Source: Nevskia sp. (GTDB taxonomy: Bacteria; Pseudomonadota; Gammaproteobacteria; Nevskiales; Nevskiaceae). From it: a stretch of 38,803 nt of DNA. Below the pieces are notes generated by a model. It was not told the origin of the DNA, ran no database searches, and saw nothing but the letters and a program-made list of their open reading frames with translations. Positions 1 to 8,626 of the stretch are shown in pieces. Location of the stretch: assembly GCA_028291645.1 (NCBI GenBank), contig JAQGNU010000065.1, forward strand, positions 1 to 38,803. Direction: 5' to 3'. Position 1 is the stretch's first letter. Each line of letters opens with the position of its first letter. A program made the translations under genes and the position numbers.

Positions 1-72
1 CGAGGGCGTGATCGGCAGATGCAGGTCCGACAACAGCAGCGTGATGCCGCGCCTTGGCCCAGGGCCGCTCAT
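1..72 (-). CDS. lpxH: UDP-2,3-diacylglucosamine pyrophosphatase LpxH, N-terminal fragment
   Basis: Only the first 24 codons lie in the window. The peptide runs MSGPGPRRG then ITLLLSDLHLP. The SDLHL segment carries the Asp16-x-His18 pair that opens the metallophosphatase fold, as at the start of known LpxH proteins. LpxH cleaves UDP-2,3-diacylglucosamine to lipid X on the cytoplasmic face of the inner membrane in lipid A synthesis. The ATG at 72 overlaps the stop of the upstream cyclophilin gene as ATGA, so the two are translationally coupled; the same gene pair is adjacent in E. coli. Other calcineurin-like phosphatases share this motif, so the call rests on motif plus neighbour. Confidence 0.7.
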   Translation of the reverse strand, partial: MSGPGPRRGITLLLSDLHLPITPS

Positions 73-707
73 GGCCCTAGGCCAGATGGCTGCGCGGCCA
101 CGCGCGGTAACAGTCTGGCGTGTTCAATCACGACAGTGTTCAGCGGCGCATCCTGCTCGAACGGACCGAGCGCGCCGGTGCGTATTGTGGCAATGCGGTC
201 GACCACCGCCATGCCATCGATGACGCGGCCGAACACTGCGTAACCGTGCTCGCGTCCGGGAATGTCCGGATGCGGATCGAGCTTCAGATTGTCGGCGAGA
301 TTGATATAGAACTCGGCGGTCGCCGAATCCGGTGCTTCGTCGCGCGCCATGCCGAGCGTGCCGCGCAGATTGGAAAGTCCGTTGCCGGCTTCGAGCGGGA
401 TCGGCGCATGCGCCGGCTTTTCCTGCAGCGCCACATCGTAGCCGCCGCCTTGAATGACGAAGCCCGGCACGACGCGATGAATCAGGCTGCCGTCGTAATG
501 CCGTTCGCGCACATAGCGCAGGAAATTGTCGACGCTGCGCGGCGCATGTTCGCGATCGAGCTGCACGATGATGTCGCCCATCGAAGTCTGTAGCAGCACC
601 CGTGGCGTCGGTTCCGGCGCCGGTGCGAACAGGCTGCAGGCGCTGACACAAGCGCCCAACAGGAGTGCTGCAAATGCGCCCGGCAATCCGAGCCGGCGTG
701 GCCTCAT
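69..707 (-). CDS. Cyclophilin-type peptidyl-prolyl cis-trans isomerase, exported lipoprotein-like
   Basis: A 212-residue protein. The first about 24 residues form a basic then hydrophobic leader containing LLLGAC and VSAC, either of which could act as a lipobox. The cyclophilin domain follows from about residue 38: TSMGDIIVQL, NFLRYVRERHYDG, HRVVPGFVIQGG, GTLGMAR, ATAEFYINLADN and YAVFGRVIDGM match the conserved core, including the catalytic Arg and Phe of the RVVPGFVIQGG segment. It should catalyse proline isomerisation in the periplasm. The gene begins 4 bp after dusA ends and overlaps lpxH by 4 bp, so dusA, this gene and lpxH are probably one transcript. E. coli has a cytoplasmic ppiB beside lpxH; here the enzyme has an export signal, closer to PpiA in location. 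Confidence 0.9.
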   Translation of the reverse strand: MRPRRLGLPGAFAALLLGACVSACSLFAPAPEPTPRVLLQTSMGDIIVQLDREHAPRSVDNFLRYVRERHYDGSLIHRVVPGFVIQGGGYDVALQEKPAHAPIPLEAGNGLSNLRGTLGMARDEAPDSATAEFYINLADNLKLDPHPDIPGREHGYAVFGRVIDGMAVVDRIATIRTGALGPFEQDAPLNTVVIEHARLLPRVAAQPSGLGP

Positions 708-711
708 CGGT

Positions 712-1713
712 TCAGGCGGCCGCAGCGTGCGGAGTCGCCAGCGTTGCCGCCAGTGCAGTCTCGATCACCGGCCAGCCGGCACCCGCACGCGGGGCCTGCT
801 CCGACAACACGCGGCGAAACGCGCGGCCGCCGGGCTCACCGCGATACAGGCCGAGGACATGTCGCGTGATTCGCGCCAGCGATGTGCCCGCGGCGAGTTC
901 GCGTTCGACATAGGGCTGCATGCGCCGCAGCAGTTGCGCACGGCTCGGCCGTGCGGTGCGATCGCCGAACAGGCGCGCATCGACCGCGGTCAGCAGATAG
1001 GGATCATCGTAAGCGGCGCGGCCGAGCATGACGCCATCGAGCTGTTCGAGCTGCGCTTCGCATTGATCGAGCGTGCTGAGACCGCCATTCAGCACCAGCG
1101 TCAGCTGCGGGAAATCCTGCTTCAGGCGCAGCACGGTCGGGTAAGACAGCGGCGGCACTTCGCGATTCTGTTTCGGCGACAGTCCGTTCAACCAGGCCTT
1201 GCGCGCGTGCACGATGAAGGTGCTGGCGCCGGCTGTGCTGACGATGTCGACGAAGCGCTGCAGGAACGCATAGTCCGCGGAATCGTCGACGCCGATGCGG
1301 CACTTCACCGTGACCGGAATGGTGCAGACCTCGCGCATCGCCTGCACGCAATCGGCCACACGCTGCGGTTCCAGCATCAGGCAGGCGCCGAAGCGGCCTT
1401 CCTGCACACGATCCGAGGGGCAACCGCAATTCAGGTTGATTTCGTCGTAGCCGAATGCAGCGCCGATCGATGCAGCTTGTGCCAGCAACTGTGGCTCCGC
1501 GCCGCCAAGTTGCAGTGCGACCGGATGTTCGGCCGCGTCGAAGCGCAGGTGACGTTCGGCATCGCCGTGCACGATCGCGCCGGCGTTGATCATCTCGGTA
1601 TACAGACGCGCGTGACGGCTCGCCTGCCGGTGGAAATACCGGCATGCGGGCGTGGTCCAGTCCATCATCGGCGCCACGCAGAAGCGCCAGGGATTCGTTG
1701 CCGTCAGGGTCAC
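712..1713 (-). CDS. dusA: tRNA-dihydrouridine synthase A
   Basis: A 333-residue flavoprotein of the usual DusA length that reduces uridine in the tRNA D-loop (U20/U20a in E. coli). The N-terminal FCVAPMMDWT is the FMN-binding start of the TIM barrel. LNCGCPSDRV holds the catalytic cysteine (Cys98), and VKCRIGVDD, FIVHARKAWLNGLSPKQNRE, VLNGG and DGVMLGRAAYDDPYL are the further family blocks. The helical tRNA-binding domain fills the last about 80 residues. It is the first gene of an apparent minus-strand operon with the cyclophilin and lpxH. The 284 bp upstream (1714-1997) are shared with the divergent secreted-protein gene; I see no confident promoter boxes there. Confidence 0.95.
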   Translation of the reverse strand: MTLTATNPWRFCVAPMMDWTTPACRYFHRQASRHARLYTEMINAGAIVHGDAERHLRFDAAEHPVALQLGGAEPQLLAQAASIGAAFGYDEINLNCGCPSDRVQEGRFGACLMLEPQRVADCVQAMREVCTIPVTVKCRIGVDDSADYAFLQRFVDIVSTAGASTFIVHARKAWLNGLSPKQNREVPPLSYPTVLRLKQDFPQLTLVLNGGLSTLDQCEAQLEQLDGVMLGRAAYDDPYLLTAVDARLFGDRTARPSRAQLLRRMQPYVERELAAGTSLARITRHVLGLYRGEPGGRAFRRVLSEQAPRAGAGWPVIETALAATLATPHAAAA

Positions 1714-1934
1714 AGTCGTCGCTCGCTACAAGCCCATATTGTCGGGCTTCCGGGTGGTTCGCGTCCAACCGCGCCGATGGGTCGGTGGCGCGGGGTTTGT
1801 GGCGGCACCGCAAATGGCGGCGTCGGGCGCTTATGTCATATATCGAAAAGATCGGCAGGGACCAGCGCGCACCCGCCTCCTCTTTGAACATCGTATTCAG
1901 CGACTTTTAAGGAAACGAGTGGTAAAACTAATTG

Positions 1935-1963
1935 GAAGGCGACGCAAGGACTGCATCGCCTTC
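1935..1963 (+). promoter_or_regulatory. Hairpin in the 5' leader of the repeat-protein gene
   Basis: GAAGGCGA (1935-1942) pairs perfectly with TCGCCTTC (1956-1963). After one mismatch the stem continues with GCA/TGC, closing on a 5-base loop. It sits 34 bases before the ATG at 1998 and just upstream of the AAGGAG ribosome-binding site (about 1985-1990). There is no plus-strand gene before it, so it is not a terminator for an upstream gene. It may be a leader element affecting mRNA stability or translation. Its role is unproven. Confidence 0.45.
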
Positions 1964-1997
1964 ATCGTTTCAAAATCTTTAGACAAGGAGAGTCAGC

Positions 1998-2597
1998 ATG
2001 AATTTTCGCAACACCATCCCGGCAGCACTTTTGCTGGGCACGCTCGCCGCTCCGGTATTCGCGCAGGGCACACCCAGTCCGCAGGCCGCGCAGGATGCCG
2101 CGATCAATGCGCGCGAGCAGCAGCGCATCGACGCCGGCCTGAAATCCGGCCAGCTTTCCACCGAAGAGGCGGCCAGGCTGGAGAAGCAGCAATCACACAT
2201 CGAGCAGCAGGAGCAGCGCGATATGAAGAATGGAGCGCCGACGCCGGCAGAACAGGCGCGCATCCATCAGCAGCAGGAACAAGCCAGCAAGGACATCCAC
2301 GAGTACAAGAACGACGCCGTGCACGGCAATCCCAATGCCGAGTCGTCGCAGCGCCTGCAGTCGGATATTCAGCGCAACGCGAGCCAGCAGCAGCGCATCT
2401 CCAACGGCCTGCAGAGCGGTGCACTGAACAACCGCGAGGCCGGTTCGCTCGAACACGGCCAGGCCGATAGCAACCGCTTGGAGGAACACGCGGCGGCCAA
2501 CGGCCATGTCAATGCCCACCAGCAGGCGGAGATCAGCCGGTCCGAAACCCACCAGAGCCAGAACATCCACGCCAAGAAACAGAGCGGCCAGCGGTAA
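1998..2597 (+). CDS. Secreted Gln/Ala-rich protein with two tandem 90-residue-spaced repeats
   Basis: A 199-residue protein with a clear signal peptide (residues 1-22, cleavage likely after VFA). The mature part contains two copies of one unit. Residues 37-106 (starting NAREQQRIDAGLKSGQLS) align without gaps to residues 127-196 (NASQQQRISNGLQSGALN), a period of exactly 90 residues. Each unit has the pattern QQRI-x2-GL-x-SG-x-L, then an amphipathic Gln/Glu/His-rich helix, then a xxNIH or KDIHEYK end. Similar small exported proteins with a GLxSGxLTxxEaxxLe pattern are common in proteobacteria, with no assigned function that I know of. A good AAGGAG site precedes the ATG. Only the first copy keeps the acidic STEEAARLE segment; the second is more divergent. 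Confidence 0.85.
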   Translation: MNFRNTIPAALLLGTLAAPVFAQGTPSPQAAQDAAINAREQQRIDAGLKSGQLSTEEAARLEKQQSHIEQQEQRDMKNGAPTPAEQARIHQQQEQASKDIHEYKNDAVHGNPNAESSQRLQSDIQRNASQQQRISNGLQSGALNNREAGSLEHGQADSNRLEEHAAANGHVNAHQQAEISRSETHQSQNIHAKKQSGQR

Positions 2598-2623
2598 GGG
2601 CGCTTAGCGCGCGACGGCGCCTG

Positions 2624-2666
2624 CGGCACGGTTGCGGCGGATGCCGCATCGTGCCGACGGCTTTTT
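2624..2666 (+). terminator. Rho-independent terminator after the repeat-protein gene
   Basis: Nested stems are present: CGGCACG (2624-2630) pairs with CGTGCCG (2650-2656), and TGCGGC (2633-2638) pairs with GCCGCA (2643-2648) around a GGAT loop. A run of five T follows at 2662-2666 after a short spacer. It lies 27 bases after the stop codon. On the other strand, GGCCGG (2704-2709) and CCGGCC (2722-2727) just beyond the algL stop could form a separate GC hairpin ending the alginate transcript, but without a T run. Confidence 0.6.
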
Positions 2667-2732
2667 CGCTGAAGACGGCCGGCGCCGCGCGGTGCCAACA
2701 GCAGGCCGGAGCGCAGCGCGCCCGGCCACGCT

Positions 2733-3833
2733 TCACGGCCGCTGCGCGAATTCGCGGCTGACGTCGCCGCCGAGGCGGGTATTTTTCATCGGCCGCATCG
2801 ACGCGGCTTTTTCGGCTGCGGCAGCGCTGCAACCGACGGTCCAGCAATACGGTTCGAGCCAGGCCAGTTTCGAGTCGGAATCGTCGAGCCCTTCGATGAT
2901 TTGCTGGCTGCCGGTCTTCTTTTCGAACACGGTCGGATCGGCGAGCCCCTGCAGCGTGCGCTCGCCGACGCGCTGCAGCGCGTTATCACCGGCAGCGGCG
3001 AGATTGATGCCATTGGCCTTGCCGAAGGCCGCCATGATTGTCAGCGGCGTCAACGCATAGCTGTGATAGCCGAGCGCGCGCGTCTGCCGCGCCAGCTCGT
3101 TCGGCAGGTAGCCGTCAGCATCGACCTGCTTGGCGAAGATCGCGTACATCTTGGTCGACCAGTCGAACAGGTCGCGCCGATTGAGAATCACGCTGGTCGC
3201 CATCACGCTCCAGGCGGCCCAGTAGTAGTGGTTGTTGATCTTCTGCAGCGGATCGTCTTCGTTCCATTCGGTGACCACGCGGTCGGCGATCTGGCCGAAC
3301 CAGGCCTCGATCTGCTTGGCCTGTTCAGGGTAGGCGGCGAGCGGCTGCGAGGCGGAGAACTTCAAGCGCAGATAAGCGCCGGCCAGACTCGCCAGCGTCC
3401 ATTTGCGGATCGATTTGCCGGTGTGATTCGCCGCCTCGCCGAGCAATGCATGCGCGCCGCTCCAGGCGAGATAGCCGTCGAGCGCGCATTTCAGCGCTGC
3501 CGGTTCGCCCGTGTCGAGATACTTATCGACCGCTTTGACGATGCCCTTCTCGGTGTCGTTGATCGGCTTGGTCTTCTCCTTGTACTCGCGTTCGGAAGAG
3601 TCATTGACCGCGTCGCGCGCCTTGCCCGAGCCTTCGTATTTGCTCGGGAAATCCAGCGTTGCCGTGAACGGCGCGCCGATGATCGGACAACTGAAACCAC
3701 TGGCCTTCTTCTGCAGAACGGGCAACTGGTAGCCCGGTGGCGGCACCAGCACATCCGCCGCGGTGACGCTGCTCGCGGCGAAAGTGCCGGCGGCCAGTAC
3801 AAGGCTGCTGAGTAAGCGATGAAGCGTCTTCAT
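2733..3833 (-). CDS. algL: Periplasmic poly(beta-D-mannuronate) lyase (alginate lyase)
   Basis: A 366-residue exported PL5-family enzyme that cleaves polymannuronate by beta-elimination and clears stray polymer from the periplasm. A signal peptide covers residues 1-26. Residues known to be catalytic in Pseudomonas AlgL are kept at the same numbers: Asn201 and His202 in NNHYYW, Arg249 in NELARQ, and Tyr256 in ALGYHSY. NHTGKS (136-141), SLAGAYLRLKFS, QPLAAYPEQAKQIE and WLEPYC are near-identical family blocks. It is the last gene of the alginate operon, 9 bp after algX. In Pseudomonas algL sits mid-operon before algI. The C-terminus is short (ends RLGGDVSREFAQRP) but the catalytic fold is complete. 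Confidence 0.96.
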   Translation of the reverse strand: MKTLHRLLSSLVLAAGTFAASSVTAADVLVPPPGYQLPVLQKKASGFSCPIIGAPFTATLDFPSKYEGSGKARDAVNDSSEREYKEKTKPINDTEKGIVKAVDKYLDTGEPAALKCALDGYLAWSGAHALLGEAANHTGKSIRKWTLASLAGAYLRLKFSASQPLAAYPEQAKQIEAWFGQIADRVVTEWNEDDPLQKINNHYYWAAWSVMATSVILNRRDLFDWSTKMYAIFAKQVDADGYLPNELARQTRALGYHSYALTPLTIMAAFGKANGINLAAAGDNALQRVGERTLQGLADPTVFEKKTGSQQIIEGLDDSDSKLAWLEPYCWTVGCSAAAAEKAASMRPMKNTRLGGDVSREFAQRP

Positions 3834-3842
3834 GATATGACC

Positions 3843-5303
3843 TCAGGGTATGGCCGACAGCGCGACCGCAGTGGGCGAGGCATCGCTGCGTGCGCACAGC
3901 TGCGCAGTGATGTTGACCGGCTTGGCCGGCTCCTGATCCATTTCGACCGTGAGACCGAGCATGGTTTCCGCGCCGTGCTCCGGATCGTCGTCGCGCAGTT
4001 CGGCGACGAAGCGGCCACCGTTGTCGACGTACTGGTTGAAATGCAGTTTCAGGGTTTCGCGGCGGCCGTCGACGTACCAGATCACCGTGCTCATGTCCTT
4101 GACGGTGCGATCGTCATACTGGATATCGAACTGATACTCGCGCGCCGTCAGCGGCAGCACGCGGCCGCCACCGTTGAACAGCACTTCATTGCTGCCGGCA
4201 TGCAGCGCCATCGTTTTCGATAGCACGGCTCCCCGGCCGTGGCAGCCATCGTTCACCAGCGGCACCGCCTGGCGGAAAATCTTGTGCGGATTTTTATCCG
4301 AGCCCGGGTAGTTCTGGTACGGCATTTCCCAGATCAGGATCTTCGGCGGATTCTTCTGGAACTCGGCGCTCGGCAGATAATGCAGCAGCGAGCCTTCGAA
4401 CGAGCCGCCGCTGATGGCGACATCGAGTACGTCGGTACCGAGATACTGCTGCAGGAAACCGGCGAAGTTGTAGCCACCCTTGGCGTCGCTGTTGCTGGTG
4501 CCGACCAGCGCGATCTGCGGCGCGGCTTCGTCGCCGAGCAGGGCGCCGCCGCCGGCATCGGTGACGTAGGCCGGCACGTACTGCATCGAATAGCCGCCGC
4601 CGCAGATCTGCGCGGCAACCTTCTGCAGCGTGCCCGGCTTGGCCAGGATGCCGGAGGTGTGCGTCGAGAACGTCTTTTGCGGCACACCGGCGAATTGCGG
4701 CAGCGCACGCACTGCCTCGGCAACGAGCTTCGCGGTGTGCTCGGCACCGTCCGGCGACCAGTGATGATCGCGGCGGAAGAAGTAGTCGTAGTTCTTGTCC
4801 GGATCGGCGAGCCGGTCCAGTGGCGGCACGATCGCGCCGGTGGAGCGCAGCTTCTGCAGCGCTGCAGCATATTGTCGGCGTGCGGCATCGAAGTCGTACT
4901 GGGCGCGCCAGTTCGCTGCAATCCGCTGCGGGTCCATCAGTCCGCGCGGCGGTTGAAAGACGATCACCAACTCGGTATTACGCCGCCGCAGCGCGGTCAC
5001 CAGCCGGCGCAGTTCGCCGAGGCTGTCGTCGGTGATGTCGAAGGTGGTGGTGAGATCCATCTTCGAACGGAACAGCCAGCCGTCGCGACCTTCGAACAGC
5101 ACCGAAAAATCTTCCAGGTATTTCGACGACGAATACGATGCCGCGTCGCCGGCGCGCGGGCACAGCCGGCAGCAGGCGTCGACATCGTAGTCGGGCGTCG
5201 GTGGTGGATCCGCGGCGTTCGCCGCAGTGGCGCATGCCGCAGCGACTGCGAGCGCCGCCGCAGTCGCGATCCGCCGCAGCCGCCCGCTCGAAACGATACG
5301 CAT
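3843..5303 (-). CDS. algX: Alginate O-acetyltransferase AlgX
   Basis: A 486-residue periplasmic protein with a signal peptide (about 1-31). The N-terminal SGNH-like domain holds the acetyl-transfer triad: Asp179 and His181 in RRDHHWSPDG, and Ser270 in VGTSNSD, matching Asp174, His176 and Ser269 of Pseudomonas AlgX. FEGRDGWLFRSKMDL is the AlgX/AlgJ signature. The C-terminal part (about 350-486) is the carbohydrate-binding module. AlgX puts acetyl groups on mannuronate residues of the chain and forms a complex with AlgK. A Cys-rich start (CCRLCP, 44-49) follows the signal. The gene begins 8 bp after algF and ends 9 bp before algL. In Pseudomonas algX lies between algG and algL; here it follows the acetylation genes I-J-F. 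Confidence 0.96.
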   Translation of the reverse strand: MRIVSSGRLRRIATAAALAVAAACATAANAADPPPTPDYDVDACCRLCPRAGDAASYSSSKYLEDFSVLFEGRDGWLFRSKMDLTTTFDITDDSLGELRRLVTALRRRNTELVIVFQPPRGLMDPQRIAANWRAQYDFDAARRQYAAALQKLRSTGAIVPPLDRLADPDKNYDYFFRRDHHWSPDGAEHTAKLVAEAVRALPQFAGVPQKTFSTHTSGILAKPGTLQKVAAQICGGGYSMQYVPAYVTDAGGGALLGDEAAPQIALVGTSNSDAKGGYNFAGFLQQYLGTDVLDVAISGGSFEGSLLHYLPSAEFQKNPPKILIWEMPYQNYPGSDKNPHKIFRQAVPLVNDGCHGRGAVLSKTMALHAGSNEVLFNGGGRVLPLTAREYQFDIQYDDRTVKDMSTVIWYVDGRRETLKLHFNQYVDNGGRFVAELRDDDPEHGAETMLGLTVEMDQEPAKPVNITAQLCARSDASPTAVALSAIP

Positions 5304-5311
5304 GCTGCGGC

Positions 5312-5971
5312 TCAGTTGACGATCCAGATCGGCACCGGCTGCGCGGCAGTGCCGGTGACGAACAGGCTGTAGGCACGTCCGCGCTCCAGCGCGACCGGCT
5401 TGGCATCGGCGAGCTTGGTGTTGCCGTTGTAGATCGCCAGATCGATCTTGACTGCGTTGACCTCGCGATGGCCCGCGCTATTGGCGGCGACGTTGTCGAC
5501 CACCGCGGTGGCGCCGTCGGCGGTGCGCAGGCTCAGCGTGGTGCCGTCGACCAGGTTGAACACCGACACCAGCGCCTTCAGCTGGCTGTTGAAGCAGTCC
5601 TGGTCGAACACGTGGACGCCGTCTGCGGTGAGGGCGGCGGTGTAGCAGCGCGAGCCGGCGAGGTGCAGGTTCTGCTGGCTGCCGGCGAGCTTGGCCGGGT
5701 AATCGCCGGGCTGAACGAACTGATAGGCGCTGGCGTCGAACGCCGGCGTGTCGGGCAGCGCCTTATCGCCGACCTGCGCGCTGATCTTGGCCTGCGAAGT
5801 CGCGTTGAACACGCGCACGAACGCGGAGCCCGGCGGTGCCGCCGGAGGATACAGGCCGGCGCCGGCATCGGCGGCGACCGCGACCAGGCTCGCCAGCGCC
5901 AGCGCGCGCCAGCGGCGCAGTACGGATTTGCTCGAGCGGAACGAGGTCGGGATGGATCGGGATGAGTTCAT
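5312..5971 (-). CDS. algF: Alginate O-acetylation adaptor AlgF
   Basis: AlgF is a periplasmic adaptor needed for alginate acetylation together with AlgI, AlgJ and AlgX. The open frame extends further upstream, but the ATG at 5971 (MNSSRSIPTS) has a good CAGGAG site and gives a 219-residue protein with a basic n-region (RRWR) and a signal peptide to about residue 38. The mature start AGLYPPAAPPGSAFVRVFNA, followed by QFVQPGDYPAKL and a C-terminal ALERGRAYSLFV, matches the AlgF family pattern of a small beta-rich domain. It lies 52 bp after algJ and 8 bp before algX, within the operon. Confidence 0.9.
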   Translation of the reverse strand: MNSSRSIPTSFRSSKSVLRRWRALALASLVAVAADAGAGLYPPAAPPGSAFVRVFNATSQAKISAQVGDKALPDTPAFDASAYQFVQPGDYPAKLAGSQQNLHLAGSRCYTAALTADGVHVFDQDCFNSQLKALVSVFNLVDGTTLSLRTADGATAVVDNVAANSAGHREVNAVKIDLAIYNGNTKLADAKPVALERGRAYSLFVTGTAAQPVPIWIVN

Positions 5972-6023
5972 CGGTGGCTCCTGTTTGATCATTCGATCGT
6001 TGAAGTGGGGTGGGCGTGCAAGG

Positions 6024-7115
6024 TCACGGCGTGGTGAAGGCCGTGGCAGGTACGTGGTAGGCATCCAGATGCTGTGCGGTCGGCAGGTAGCGCTCCGGCA
6101 ATTCCCAGATCACCAGCTGCGGTGGCGCGTGCTGCCAGTCCGCGCTTTGCAGATAGACGGCGAGCGGTGCGAACGGACCCAGGCCATCCGTGGCGTAATT
6201 GCTGATCGGCTGATGCAGCGCCTGTTGCAATGCGCCGGGAAAATCCCATAGCGGATTGGCGCTGTAGCTGGTGCCGACCAGTGCGATCTGCGGCGGCGGC
6301 GCATCGCCGAACAGCTCACTGCTCGTTGACGTGGCTTCGGTGTGTGCAGCTTCAACGCAGTCCGGCGGCGGCAACAGCCAGCTGAAATAGGGATCCAGCG
6401 GCAGGAACGTGAACAGGTCGCCGCGGTGCGCTGCGCAGGCTTCACGGCGTTGCCGGAAATCGGTGGGCGCGGCGAAGCGGAGATCGAGTTTGGCAACCGC
6501 ATTGCCGATCGCCTGCGCGGCGAGCTGCGCGCCGAACGGCGTCCAGTGCGTATCGGTGCGCAGGAACGTCGGCTGCTGCGCCTTGCCATCGCGGAGTGTC
6601 TGCGCCAGTTCGACATTGGCGATATGGGCGGCGTCGAGTGCGGCACCGATACGTGCAGGCAATTCGCGATGCAACTGCAGCCATGCATGTGCGCCGACGA
6701 ATTCCGGATAGATGCTGGCCTTTTCCGGCACGCGCGCGATCAGCAGCCGCACATTCTTTTCCGCAAGCCGGTCGCGCAGCCAGACGATCAATGCGAGGTT
6801 GCGTGCGAGCGTCGCGTCGGCATCGTTCTCGAGGCGGAACTCCTCGTCGGTGTAGAGCCAGTGTTCGCGGCCGATGACGACGCCGGCATGACCTTCGCCG
6901 AACAGTTCGTAGTCGATCGCCGCCCACAGGTTGACGCCGAAGGTCTTCGCCGGAAACGCCTGGTCGTACTGCGTTTCAAATGCACGCGCCGGTTCGCCGC
7001 GCAGCAGCGCCTGGTCGGCGTGCAGGCGCATGCTGCCGCTGCGATGCAGCGCCAGCATGCTGGTCAACAGTACGAAGATCGAGAACAGGGCGGCATGGAG
7101 CGCGTTGGTACGCAT
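6024..7115 (-). CDS. algJ: Alginate O-acetyltransferase AlgJ (SGNH-like, inner-membrane anchored)
   Basis: A 363-residue protein starting at ATG 7115, 11 bp after the algI stop. A longer in-frame open stretch runs back into algI but is a shadow. Residues 6-23 form an uncleaved signal anchor. The periplasmic domain has GREHWLYTDEEFR (82-94) and the catalytic set Asp188 and His190 in RTDTHWTPFG, and Ser283 in VGTSYSANP, the counterparts of Asp193, His195 and Ser288 in Pseudomonas AlgJ. AlgJ carries acetyl esterase or transferase activity in alginate acetylation, taking acetyl from AlgI. The ribosome-binding site is weak, consistent with coupling to algI. Confidence 0.92.
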   Translation of the reverse strand: MRTNALHAALFSIFVLLTSMLALHRSGSMRLHADQALLRGEPARAFETQYDQAFPAKTFGVNLWAAIDYELFGEGHAGVVIGREHWLYTDEEFRLENDADATLARNLALIVWLRDRLAEKNVRLLIARVPEKASIYPEFVGAHAWLQLHRELPARIGAALDAAHIANVELAQTLRDGKAQQPTFLRTDTHWTPFGAQLAAQAIGNAVAKLDLRFAAPTDFRQRREACAAHRGDLFTFLPLDPYFSWLLPPPDCVEAAHTEATSTSSELFGDAPPPQIALVGTSYSANPLWDFPGALQQALHQPISNYATDGLGPFAPLAVYLQSADWQHAPPQLVIWELPERYLPTAQHLDAYHVPATAFTTP

Positions 7116-7126
7116 GGCGTCGGATT

Positions 7127-8614
7127 TCAGAACTGGAAGTAGAGGAACGGCGAATAGCTTTGTGCCGATAGCTTCAGAATCGATAGCAGGAACAGCGGCC
7201 AGACCCACCACAGCGCGAGCTGCACGCCGCGTGCGCGCAGCGGCGGACGCGGTGCCGCCGGCTGCGCCGAGCGCAGCGCATGGGCGCCGGTCGCCGCGGA
7301 AATCAGGCCGGCCAGCAGCAGCGTGACGAGCTGCAGCGAGGTGATCGAGCCGGCGTAGACCGCCGACAGTCCAGCGCCGTCGAAGCGGAACATCGCGCCA
7401 TACAGACGCAGCGCGGTGCCGACATCTTCGGCGCGGAACATCACCCAGCCGAGCACCACGAACAGGAAGGTCAGCGCCCAGCGCGTCACGCGGAAGCCGG
7501 CTGCGGGCGCTGCCGTTTGCGGAACCATGTCCGTTGCTGCGGGCGTCGTGCGTTCGCGCGGTGGCTTCACGCCGAGTGCGCGCTCGACGCACAGGATCGC
7601 GCCGTGCCAGGCGCCCCACAGCACGAAGGTCCAGTTGGCGCCGTGCCAGAGGCCGCCGAGCAGCATCGTCAGGAACAGGTTGCGATAGGTCTTCGCGGTG
7701 CCGCCGCGATTGCCGCCGAGCGCGATGTAGAGATAATCGCGCAGCCAGGCCGACAGGCTCATATGCCAGCGCCGCCAGAATTCGGTGATGCTCTGGCTGA
7801 TGTAGGGCTGGTTGAAATTCTCGACGAAGCGGAAGCCCATCATCAGTCCGAGGCCGATCGCCATGTCGCTGTAGCCGCTGAAATCGAAATACAGCTGCGC
7901 GGTGTAGGCCAGCGCGCCGAGCCAGGCGTCGGCGGTCGTCGGATGCGTCAGTGCGAAGGCCTGGCTCACCATCGGTGCGATCGAATCGGCGATGAATACT
8001 TTCTTGATGAAGCCCTGCATGAAGCGCAGGCTGCCTTCGCCGAACTTCGCCAGGCTGTGCTCGCGCTGCTCGAACTGGCTGGCGAGATCCTTGTAGCGGA
8101 ACACCGGGCCGGCGATCAGATGCGGGAACAGTGCGATGAAGGTGGCGAAATCCACCGGATGCCGCGTCGCTTCGGTATCGCCGCGATAGACGTCGGCGAT
8201 GTAGCTGATCGATTCGAACACGTAGAACGAGATGCCGATCGGCAGGATCACGTGTGCCAGCACCAGCGGCTCGGCGCCGAGTCCGTGCAGCAGTTCGTTG
8301 AAGCTGGCGACGCCGAAGTTGGCGTACTTGAAATAGCCGAGCGTCGCCAGATCGAGGCCGGCGCCGGCCATCAGCCAACGTCTGGCGAGTAAGGTGCCGG
8401 CACCGTGCGCGGCGATGCGCATGCCGACCAGGTAGTTCCAGCCCGTCACCGCCGCGAACAGCAACAGGAAGTCGATGCGCCACCAGGCATAGAACAGGTA
8501 GCTGCCGATCAGCACCACCCAGTTGCGCAGACGGTTGCGGTTCGGCGTGAGGTAGTACGCCGCCAGGAACAGCGGCAGGAACAGGAACAGGAAGACGTTG
8601 GAGGAGAAGACCAT
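7127..8614 (-). CDS. algI: Alginate O-acetyltransferase AlgI (MBOAT family)
   Basis: A 495-residue polytopic inner-membrane protein of the membrane-bound O-acyltransferase family. It moves acetyl groups from a cytoplasmic donor to the periplasmic acetylation machinery. Family marks are the start MVFSSNVFLFLFLPLF, LPIGISFYVFESISY, QLYFDFSGYSDMAIGLG, EFWRRWHMSLSAWLRDYLYI with GGNR, and LLGGLWHGANWTF with the catalytic His324 (His322 in Pseudomonas). There are about ten hydrophobic segments. It starts 12 bp after algG. The cytoplasmic loop at about 345-365 is rich in Pro, Thr and Ala. Confidence 0.96.
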   Translation of the reverse strand: MVFSSNVFLFLFLPLFLAAYYLTPNRNRLRNWVVLIGSYLFYAWWRIDFLLLFAAVTGWNYLVGMRIAAHGAGTLLARRWLMAGAGLDLATLGYFKYANFGVASFNELLHGLGAEPLVLAHVILPIGISFYVFESISYIADVYRGDTEATRHPVDFATFIALFPHLIAGPVFRYKDLASQFEQREHSLAKFGEGSLRFMQGFIKKVFIADSIAPMVSQAFALTHPTTADAWLGALAYTAQLYFDFSGYSDMAIGLGLMMGFRFVENFNQPYISQSITEFWRRWHMSLSAWLRDYLYIALGGNRGGTAKTYRNLFLTMLLGGLWHGANWTFVLWGAWHGAILCVERALGVKPPRERTTPAATDMVPQTAAPAAGFRVTRWALTFLFVVLGWVMFRAEDVGTALRLYGAMFRFDGAGLSAVYAGSITSLQLVTLLLAGLISAATGAHALRSAQPAAPRPPLRARGVQLALWWVWPLFLLSILKLSAQSYSPFLYFQF

Positions 8615-8626
8615 GGCGGAGATCCG

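Noticed and set aside
6024-8483. 819-codon frame suggesting an AlgI-AlgJ fusion
   Set aside because: The first 450 codons are an out-of-frame reading of algI; AlgJ homology begins at the ATG at 7115.
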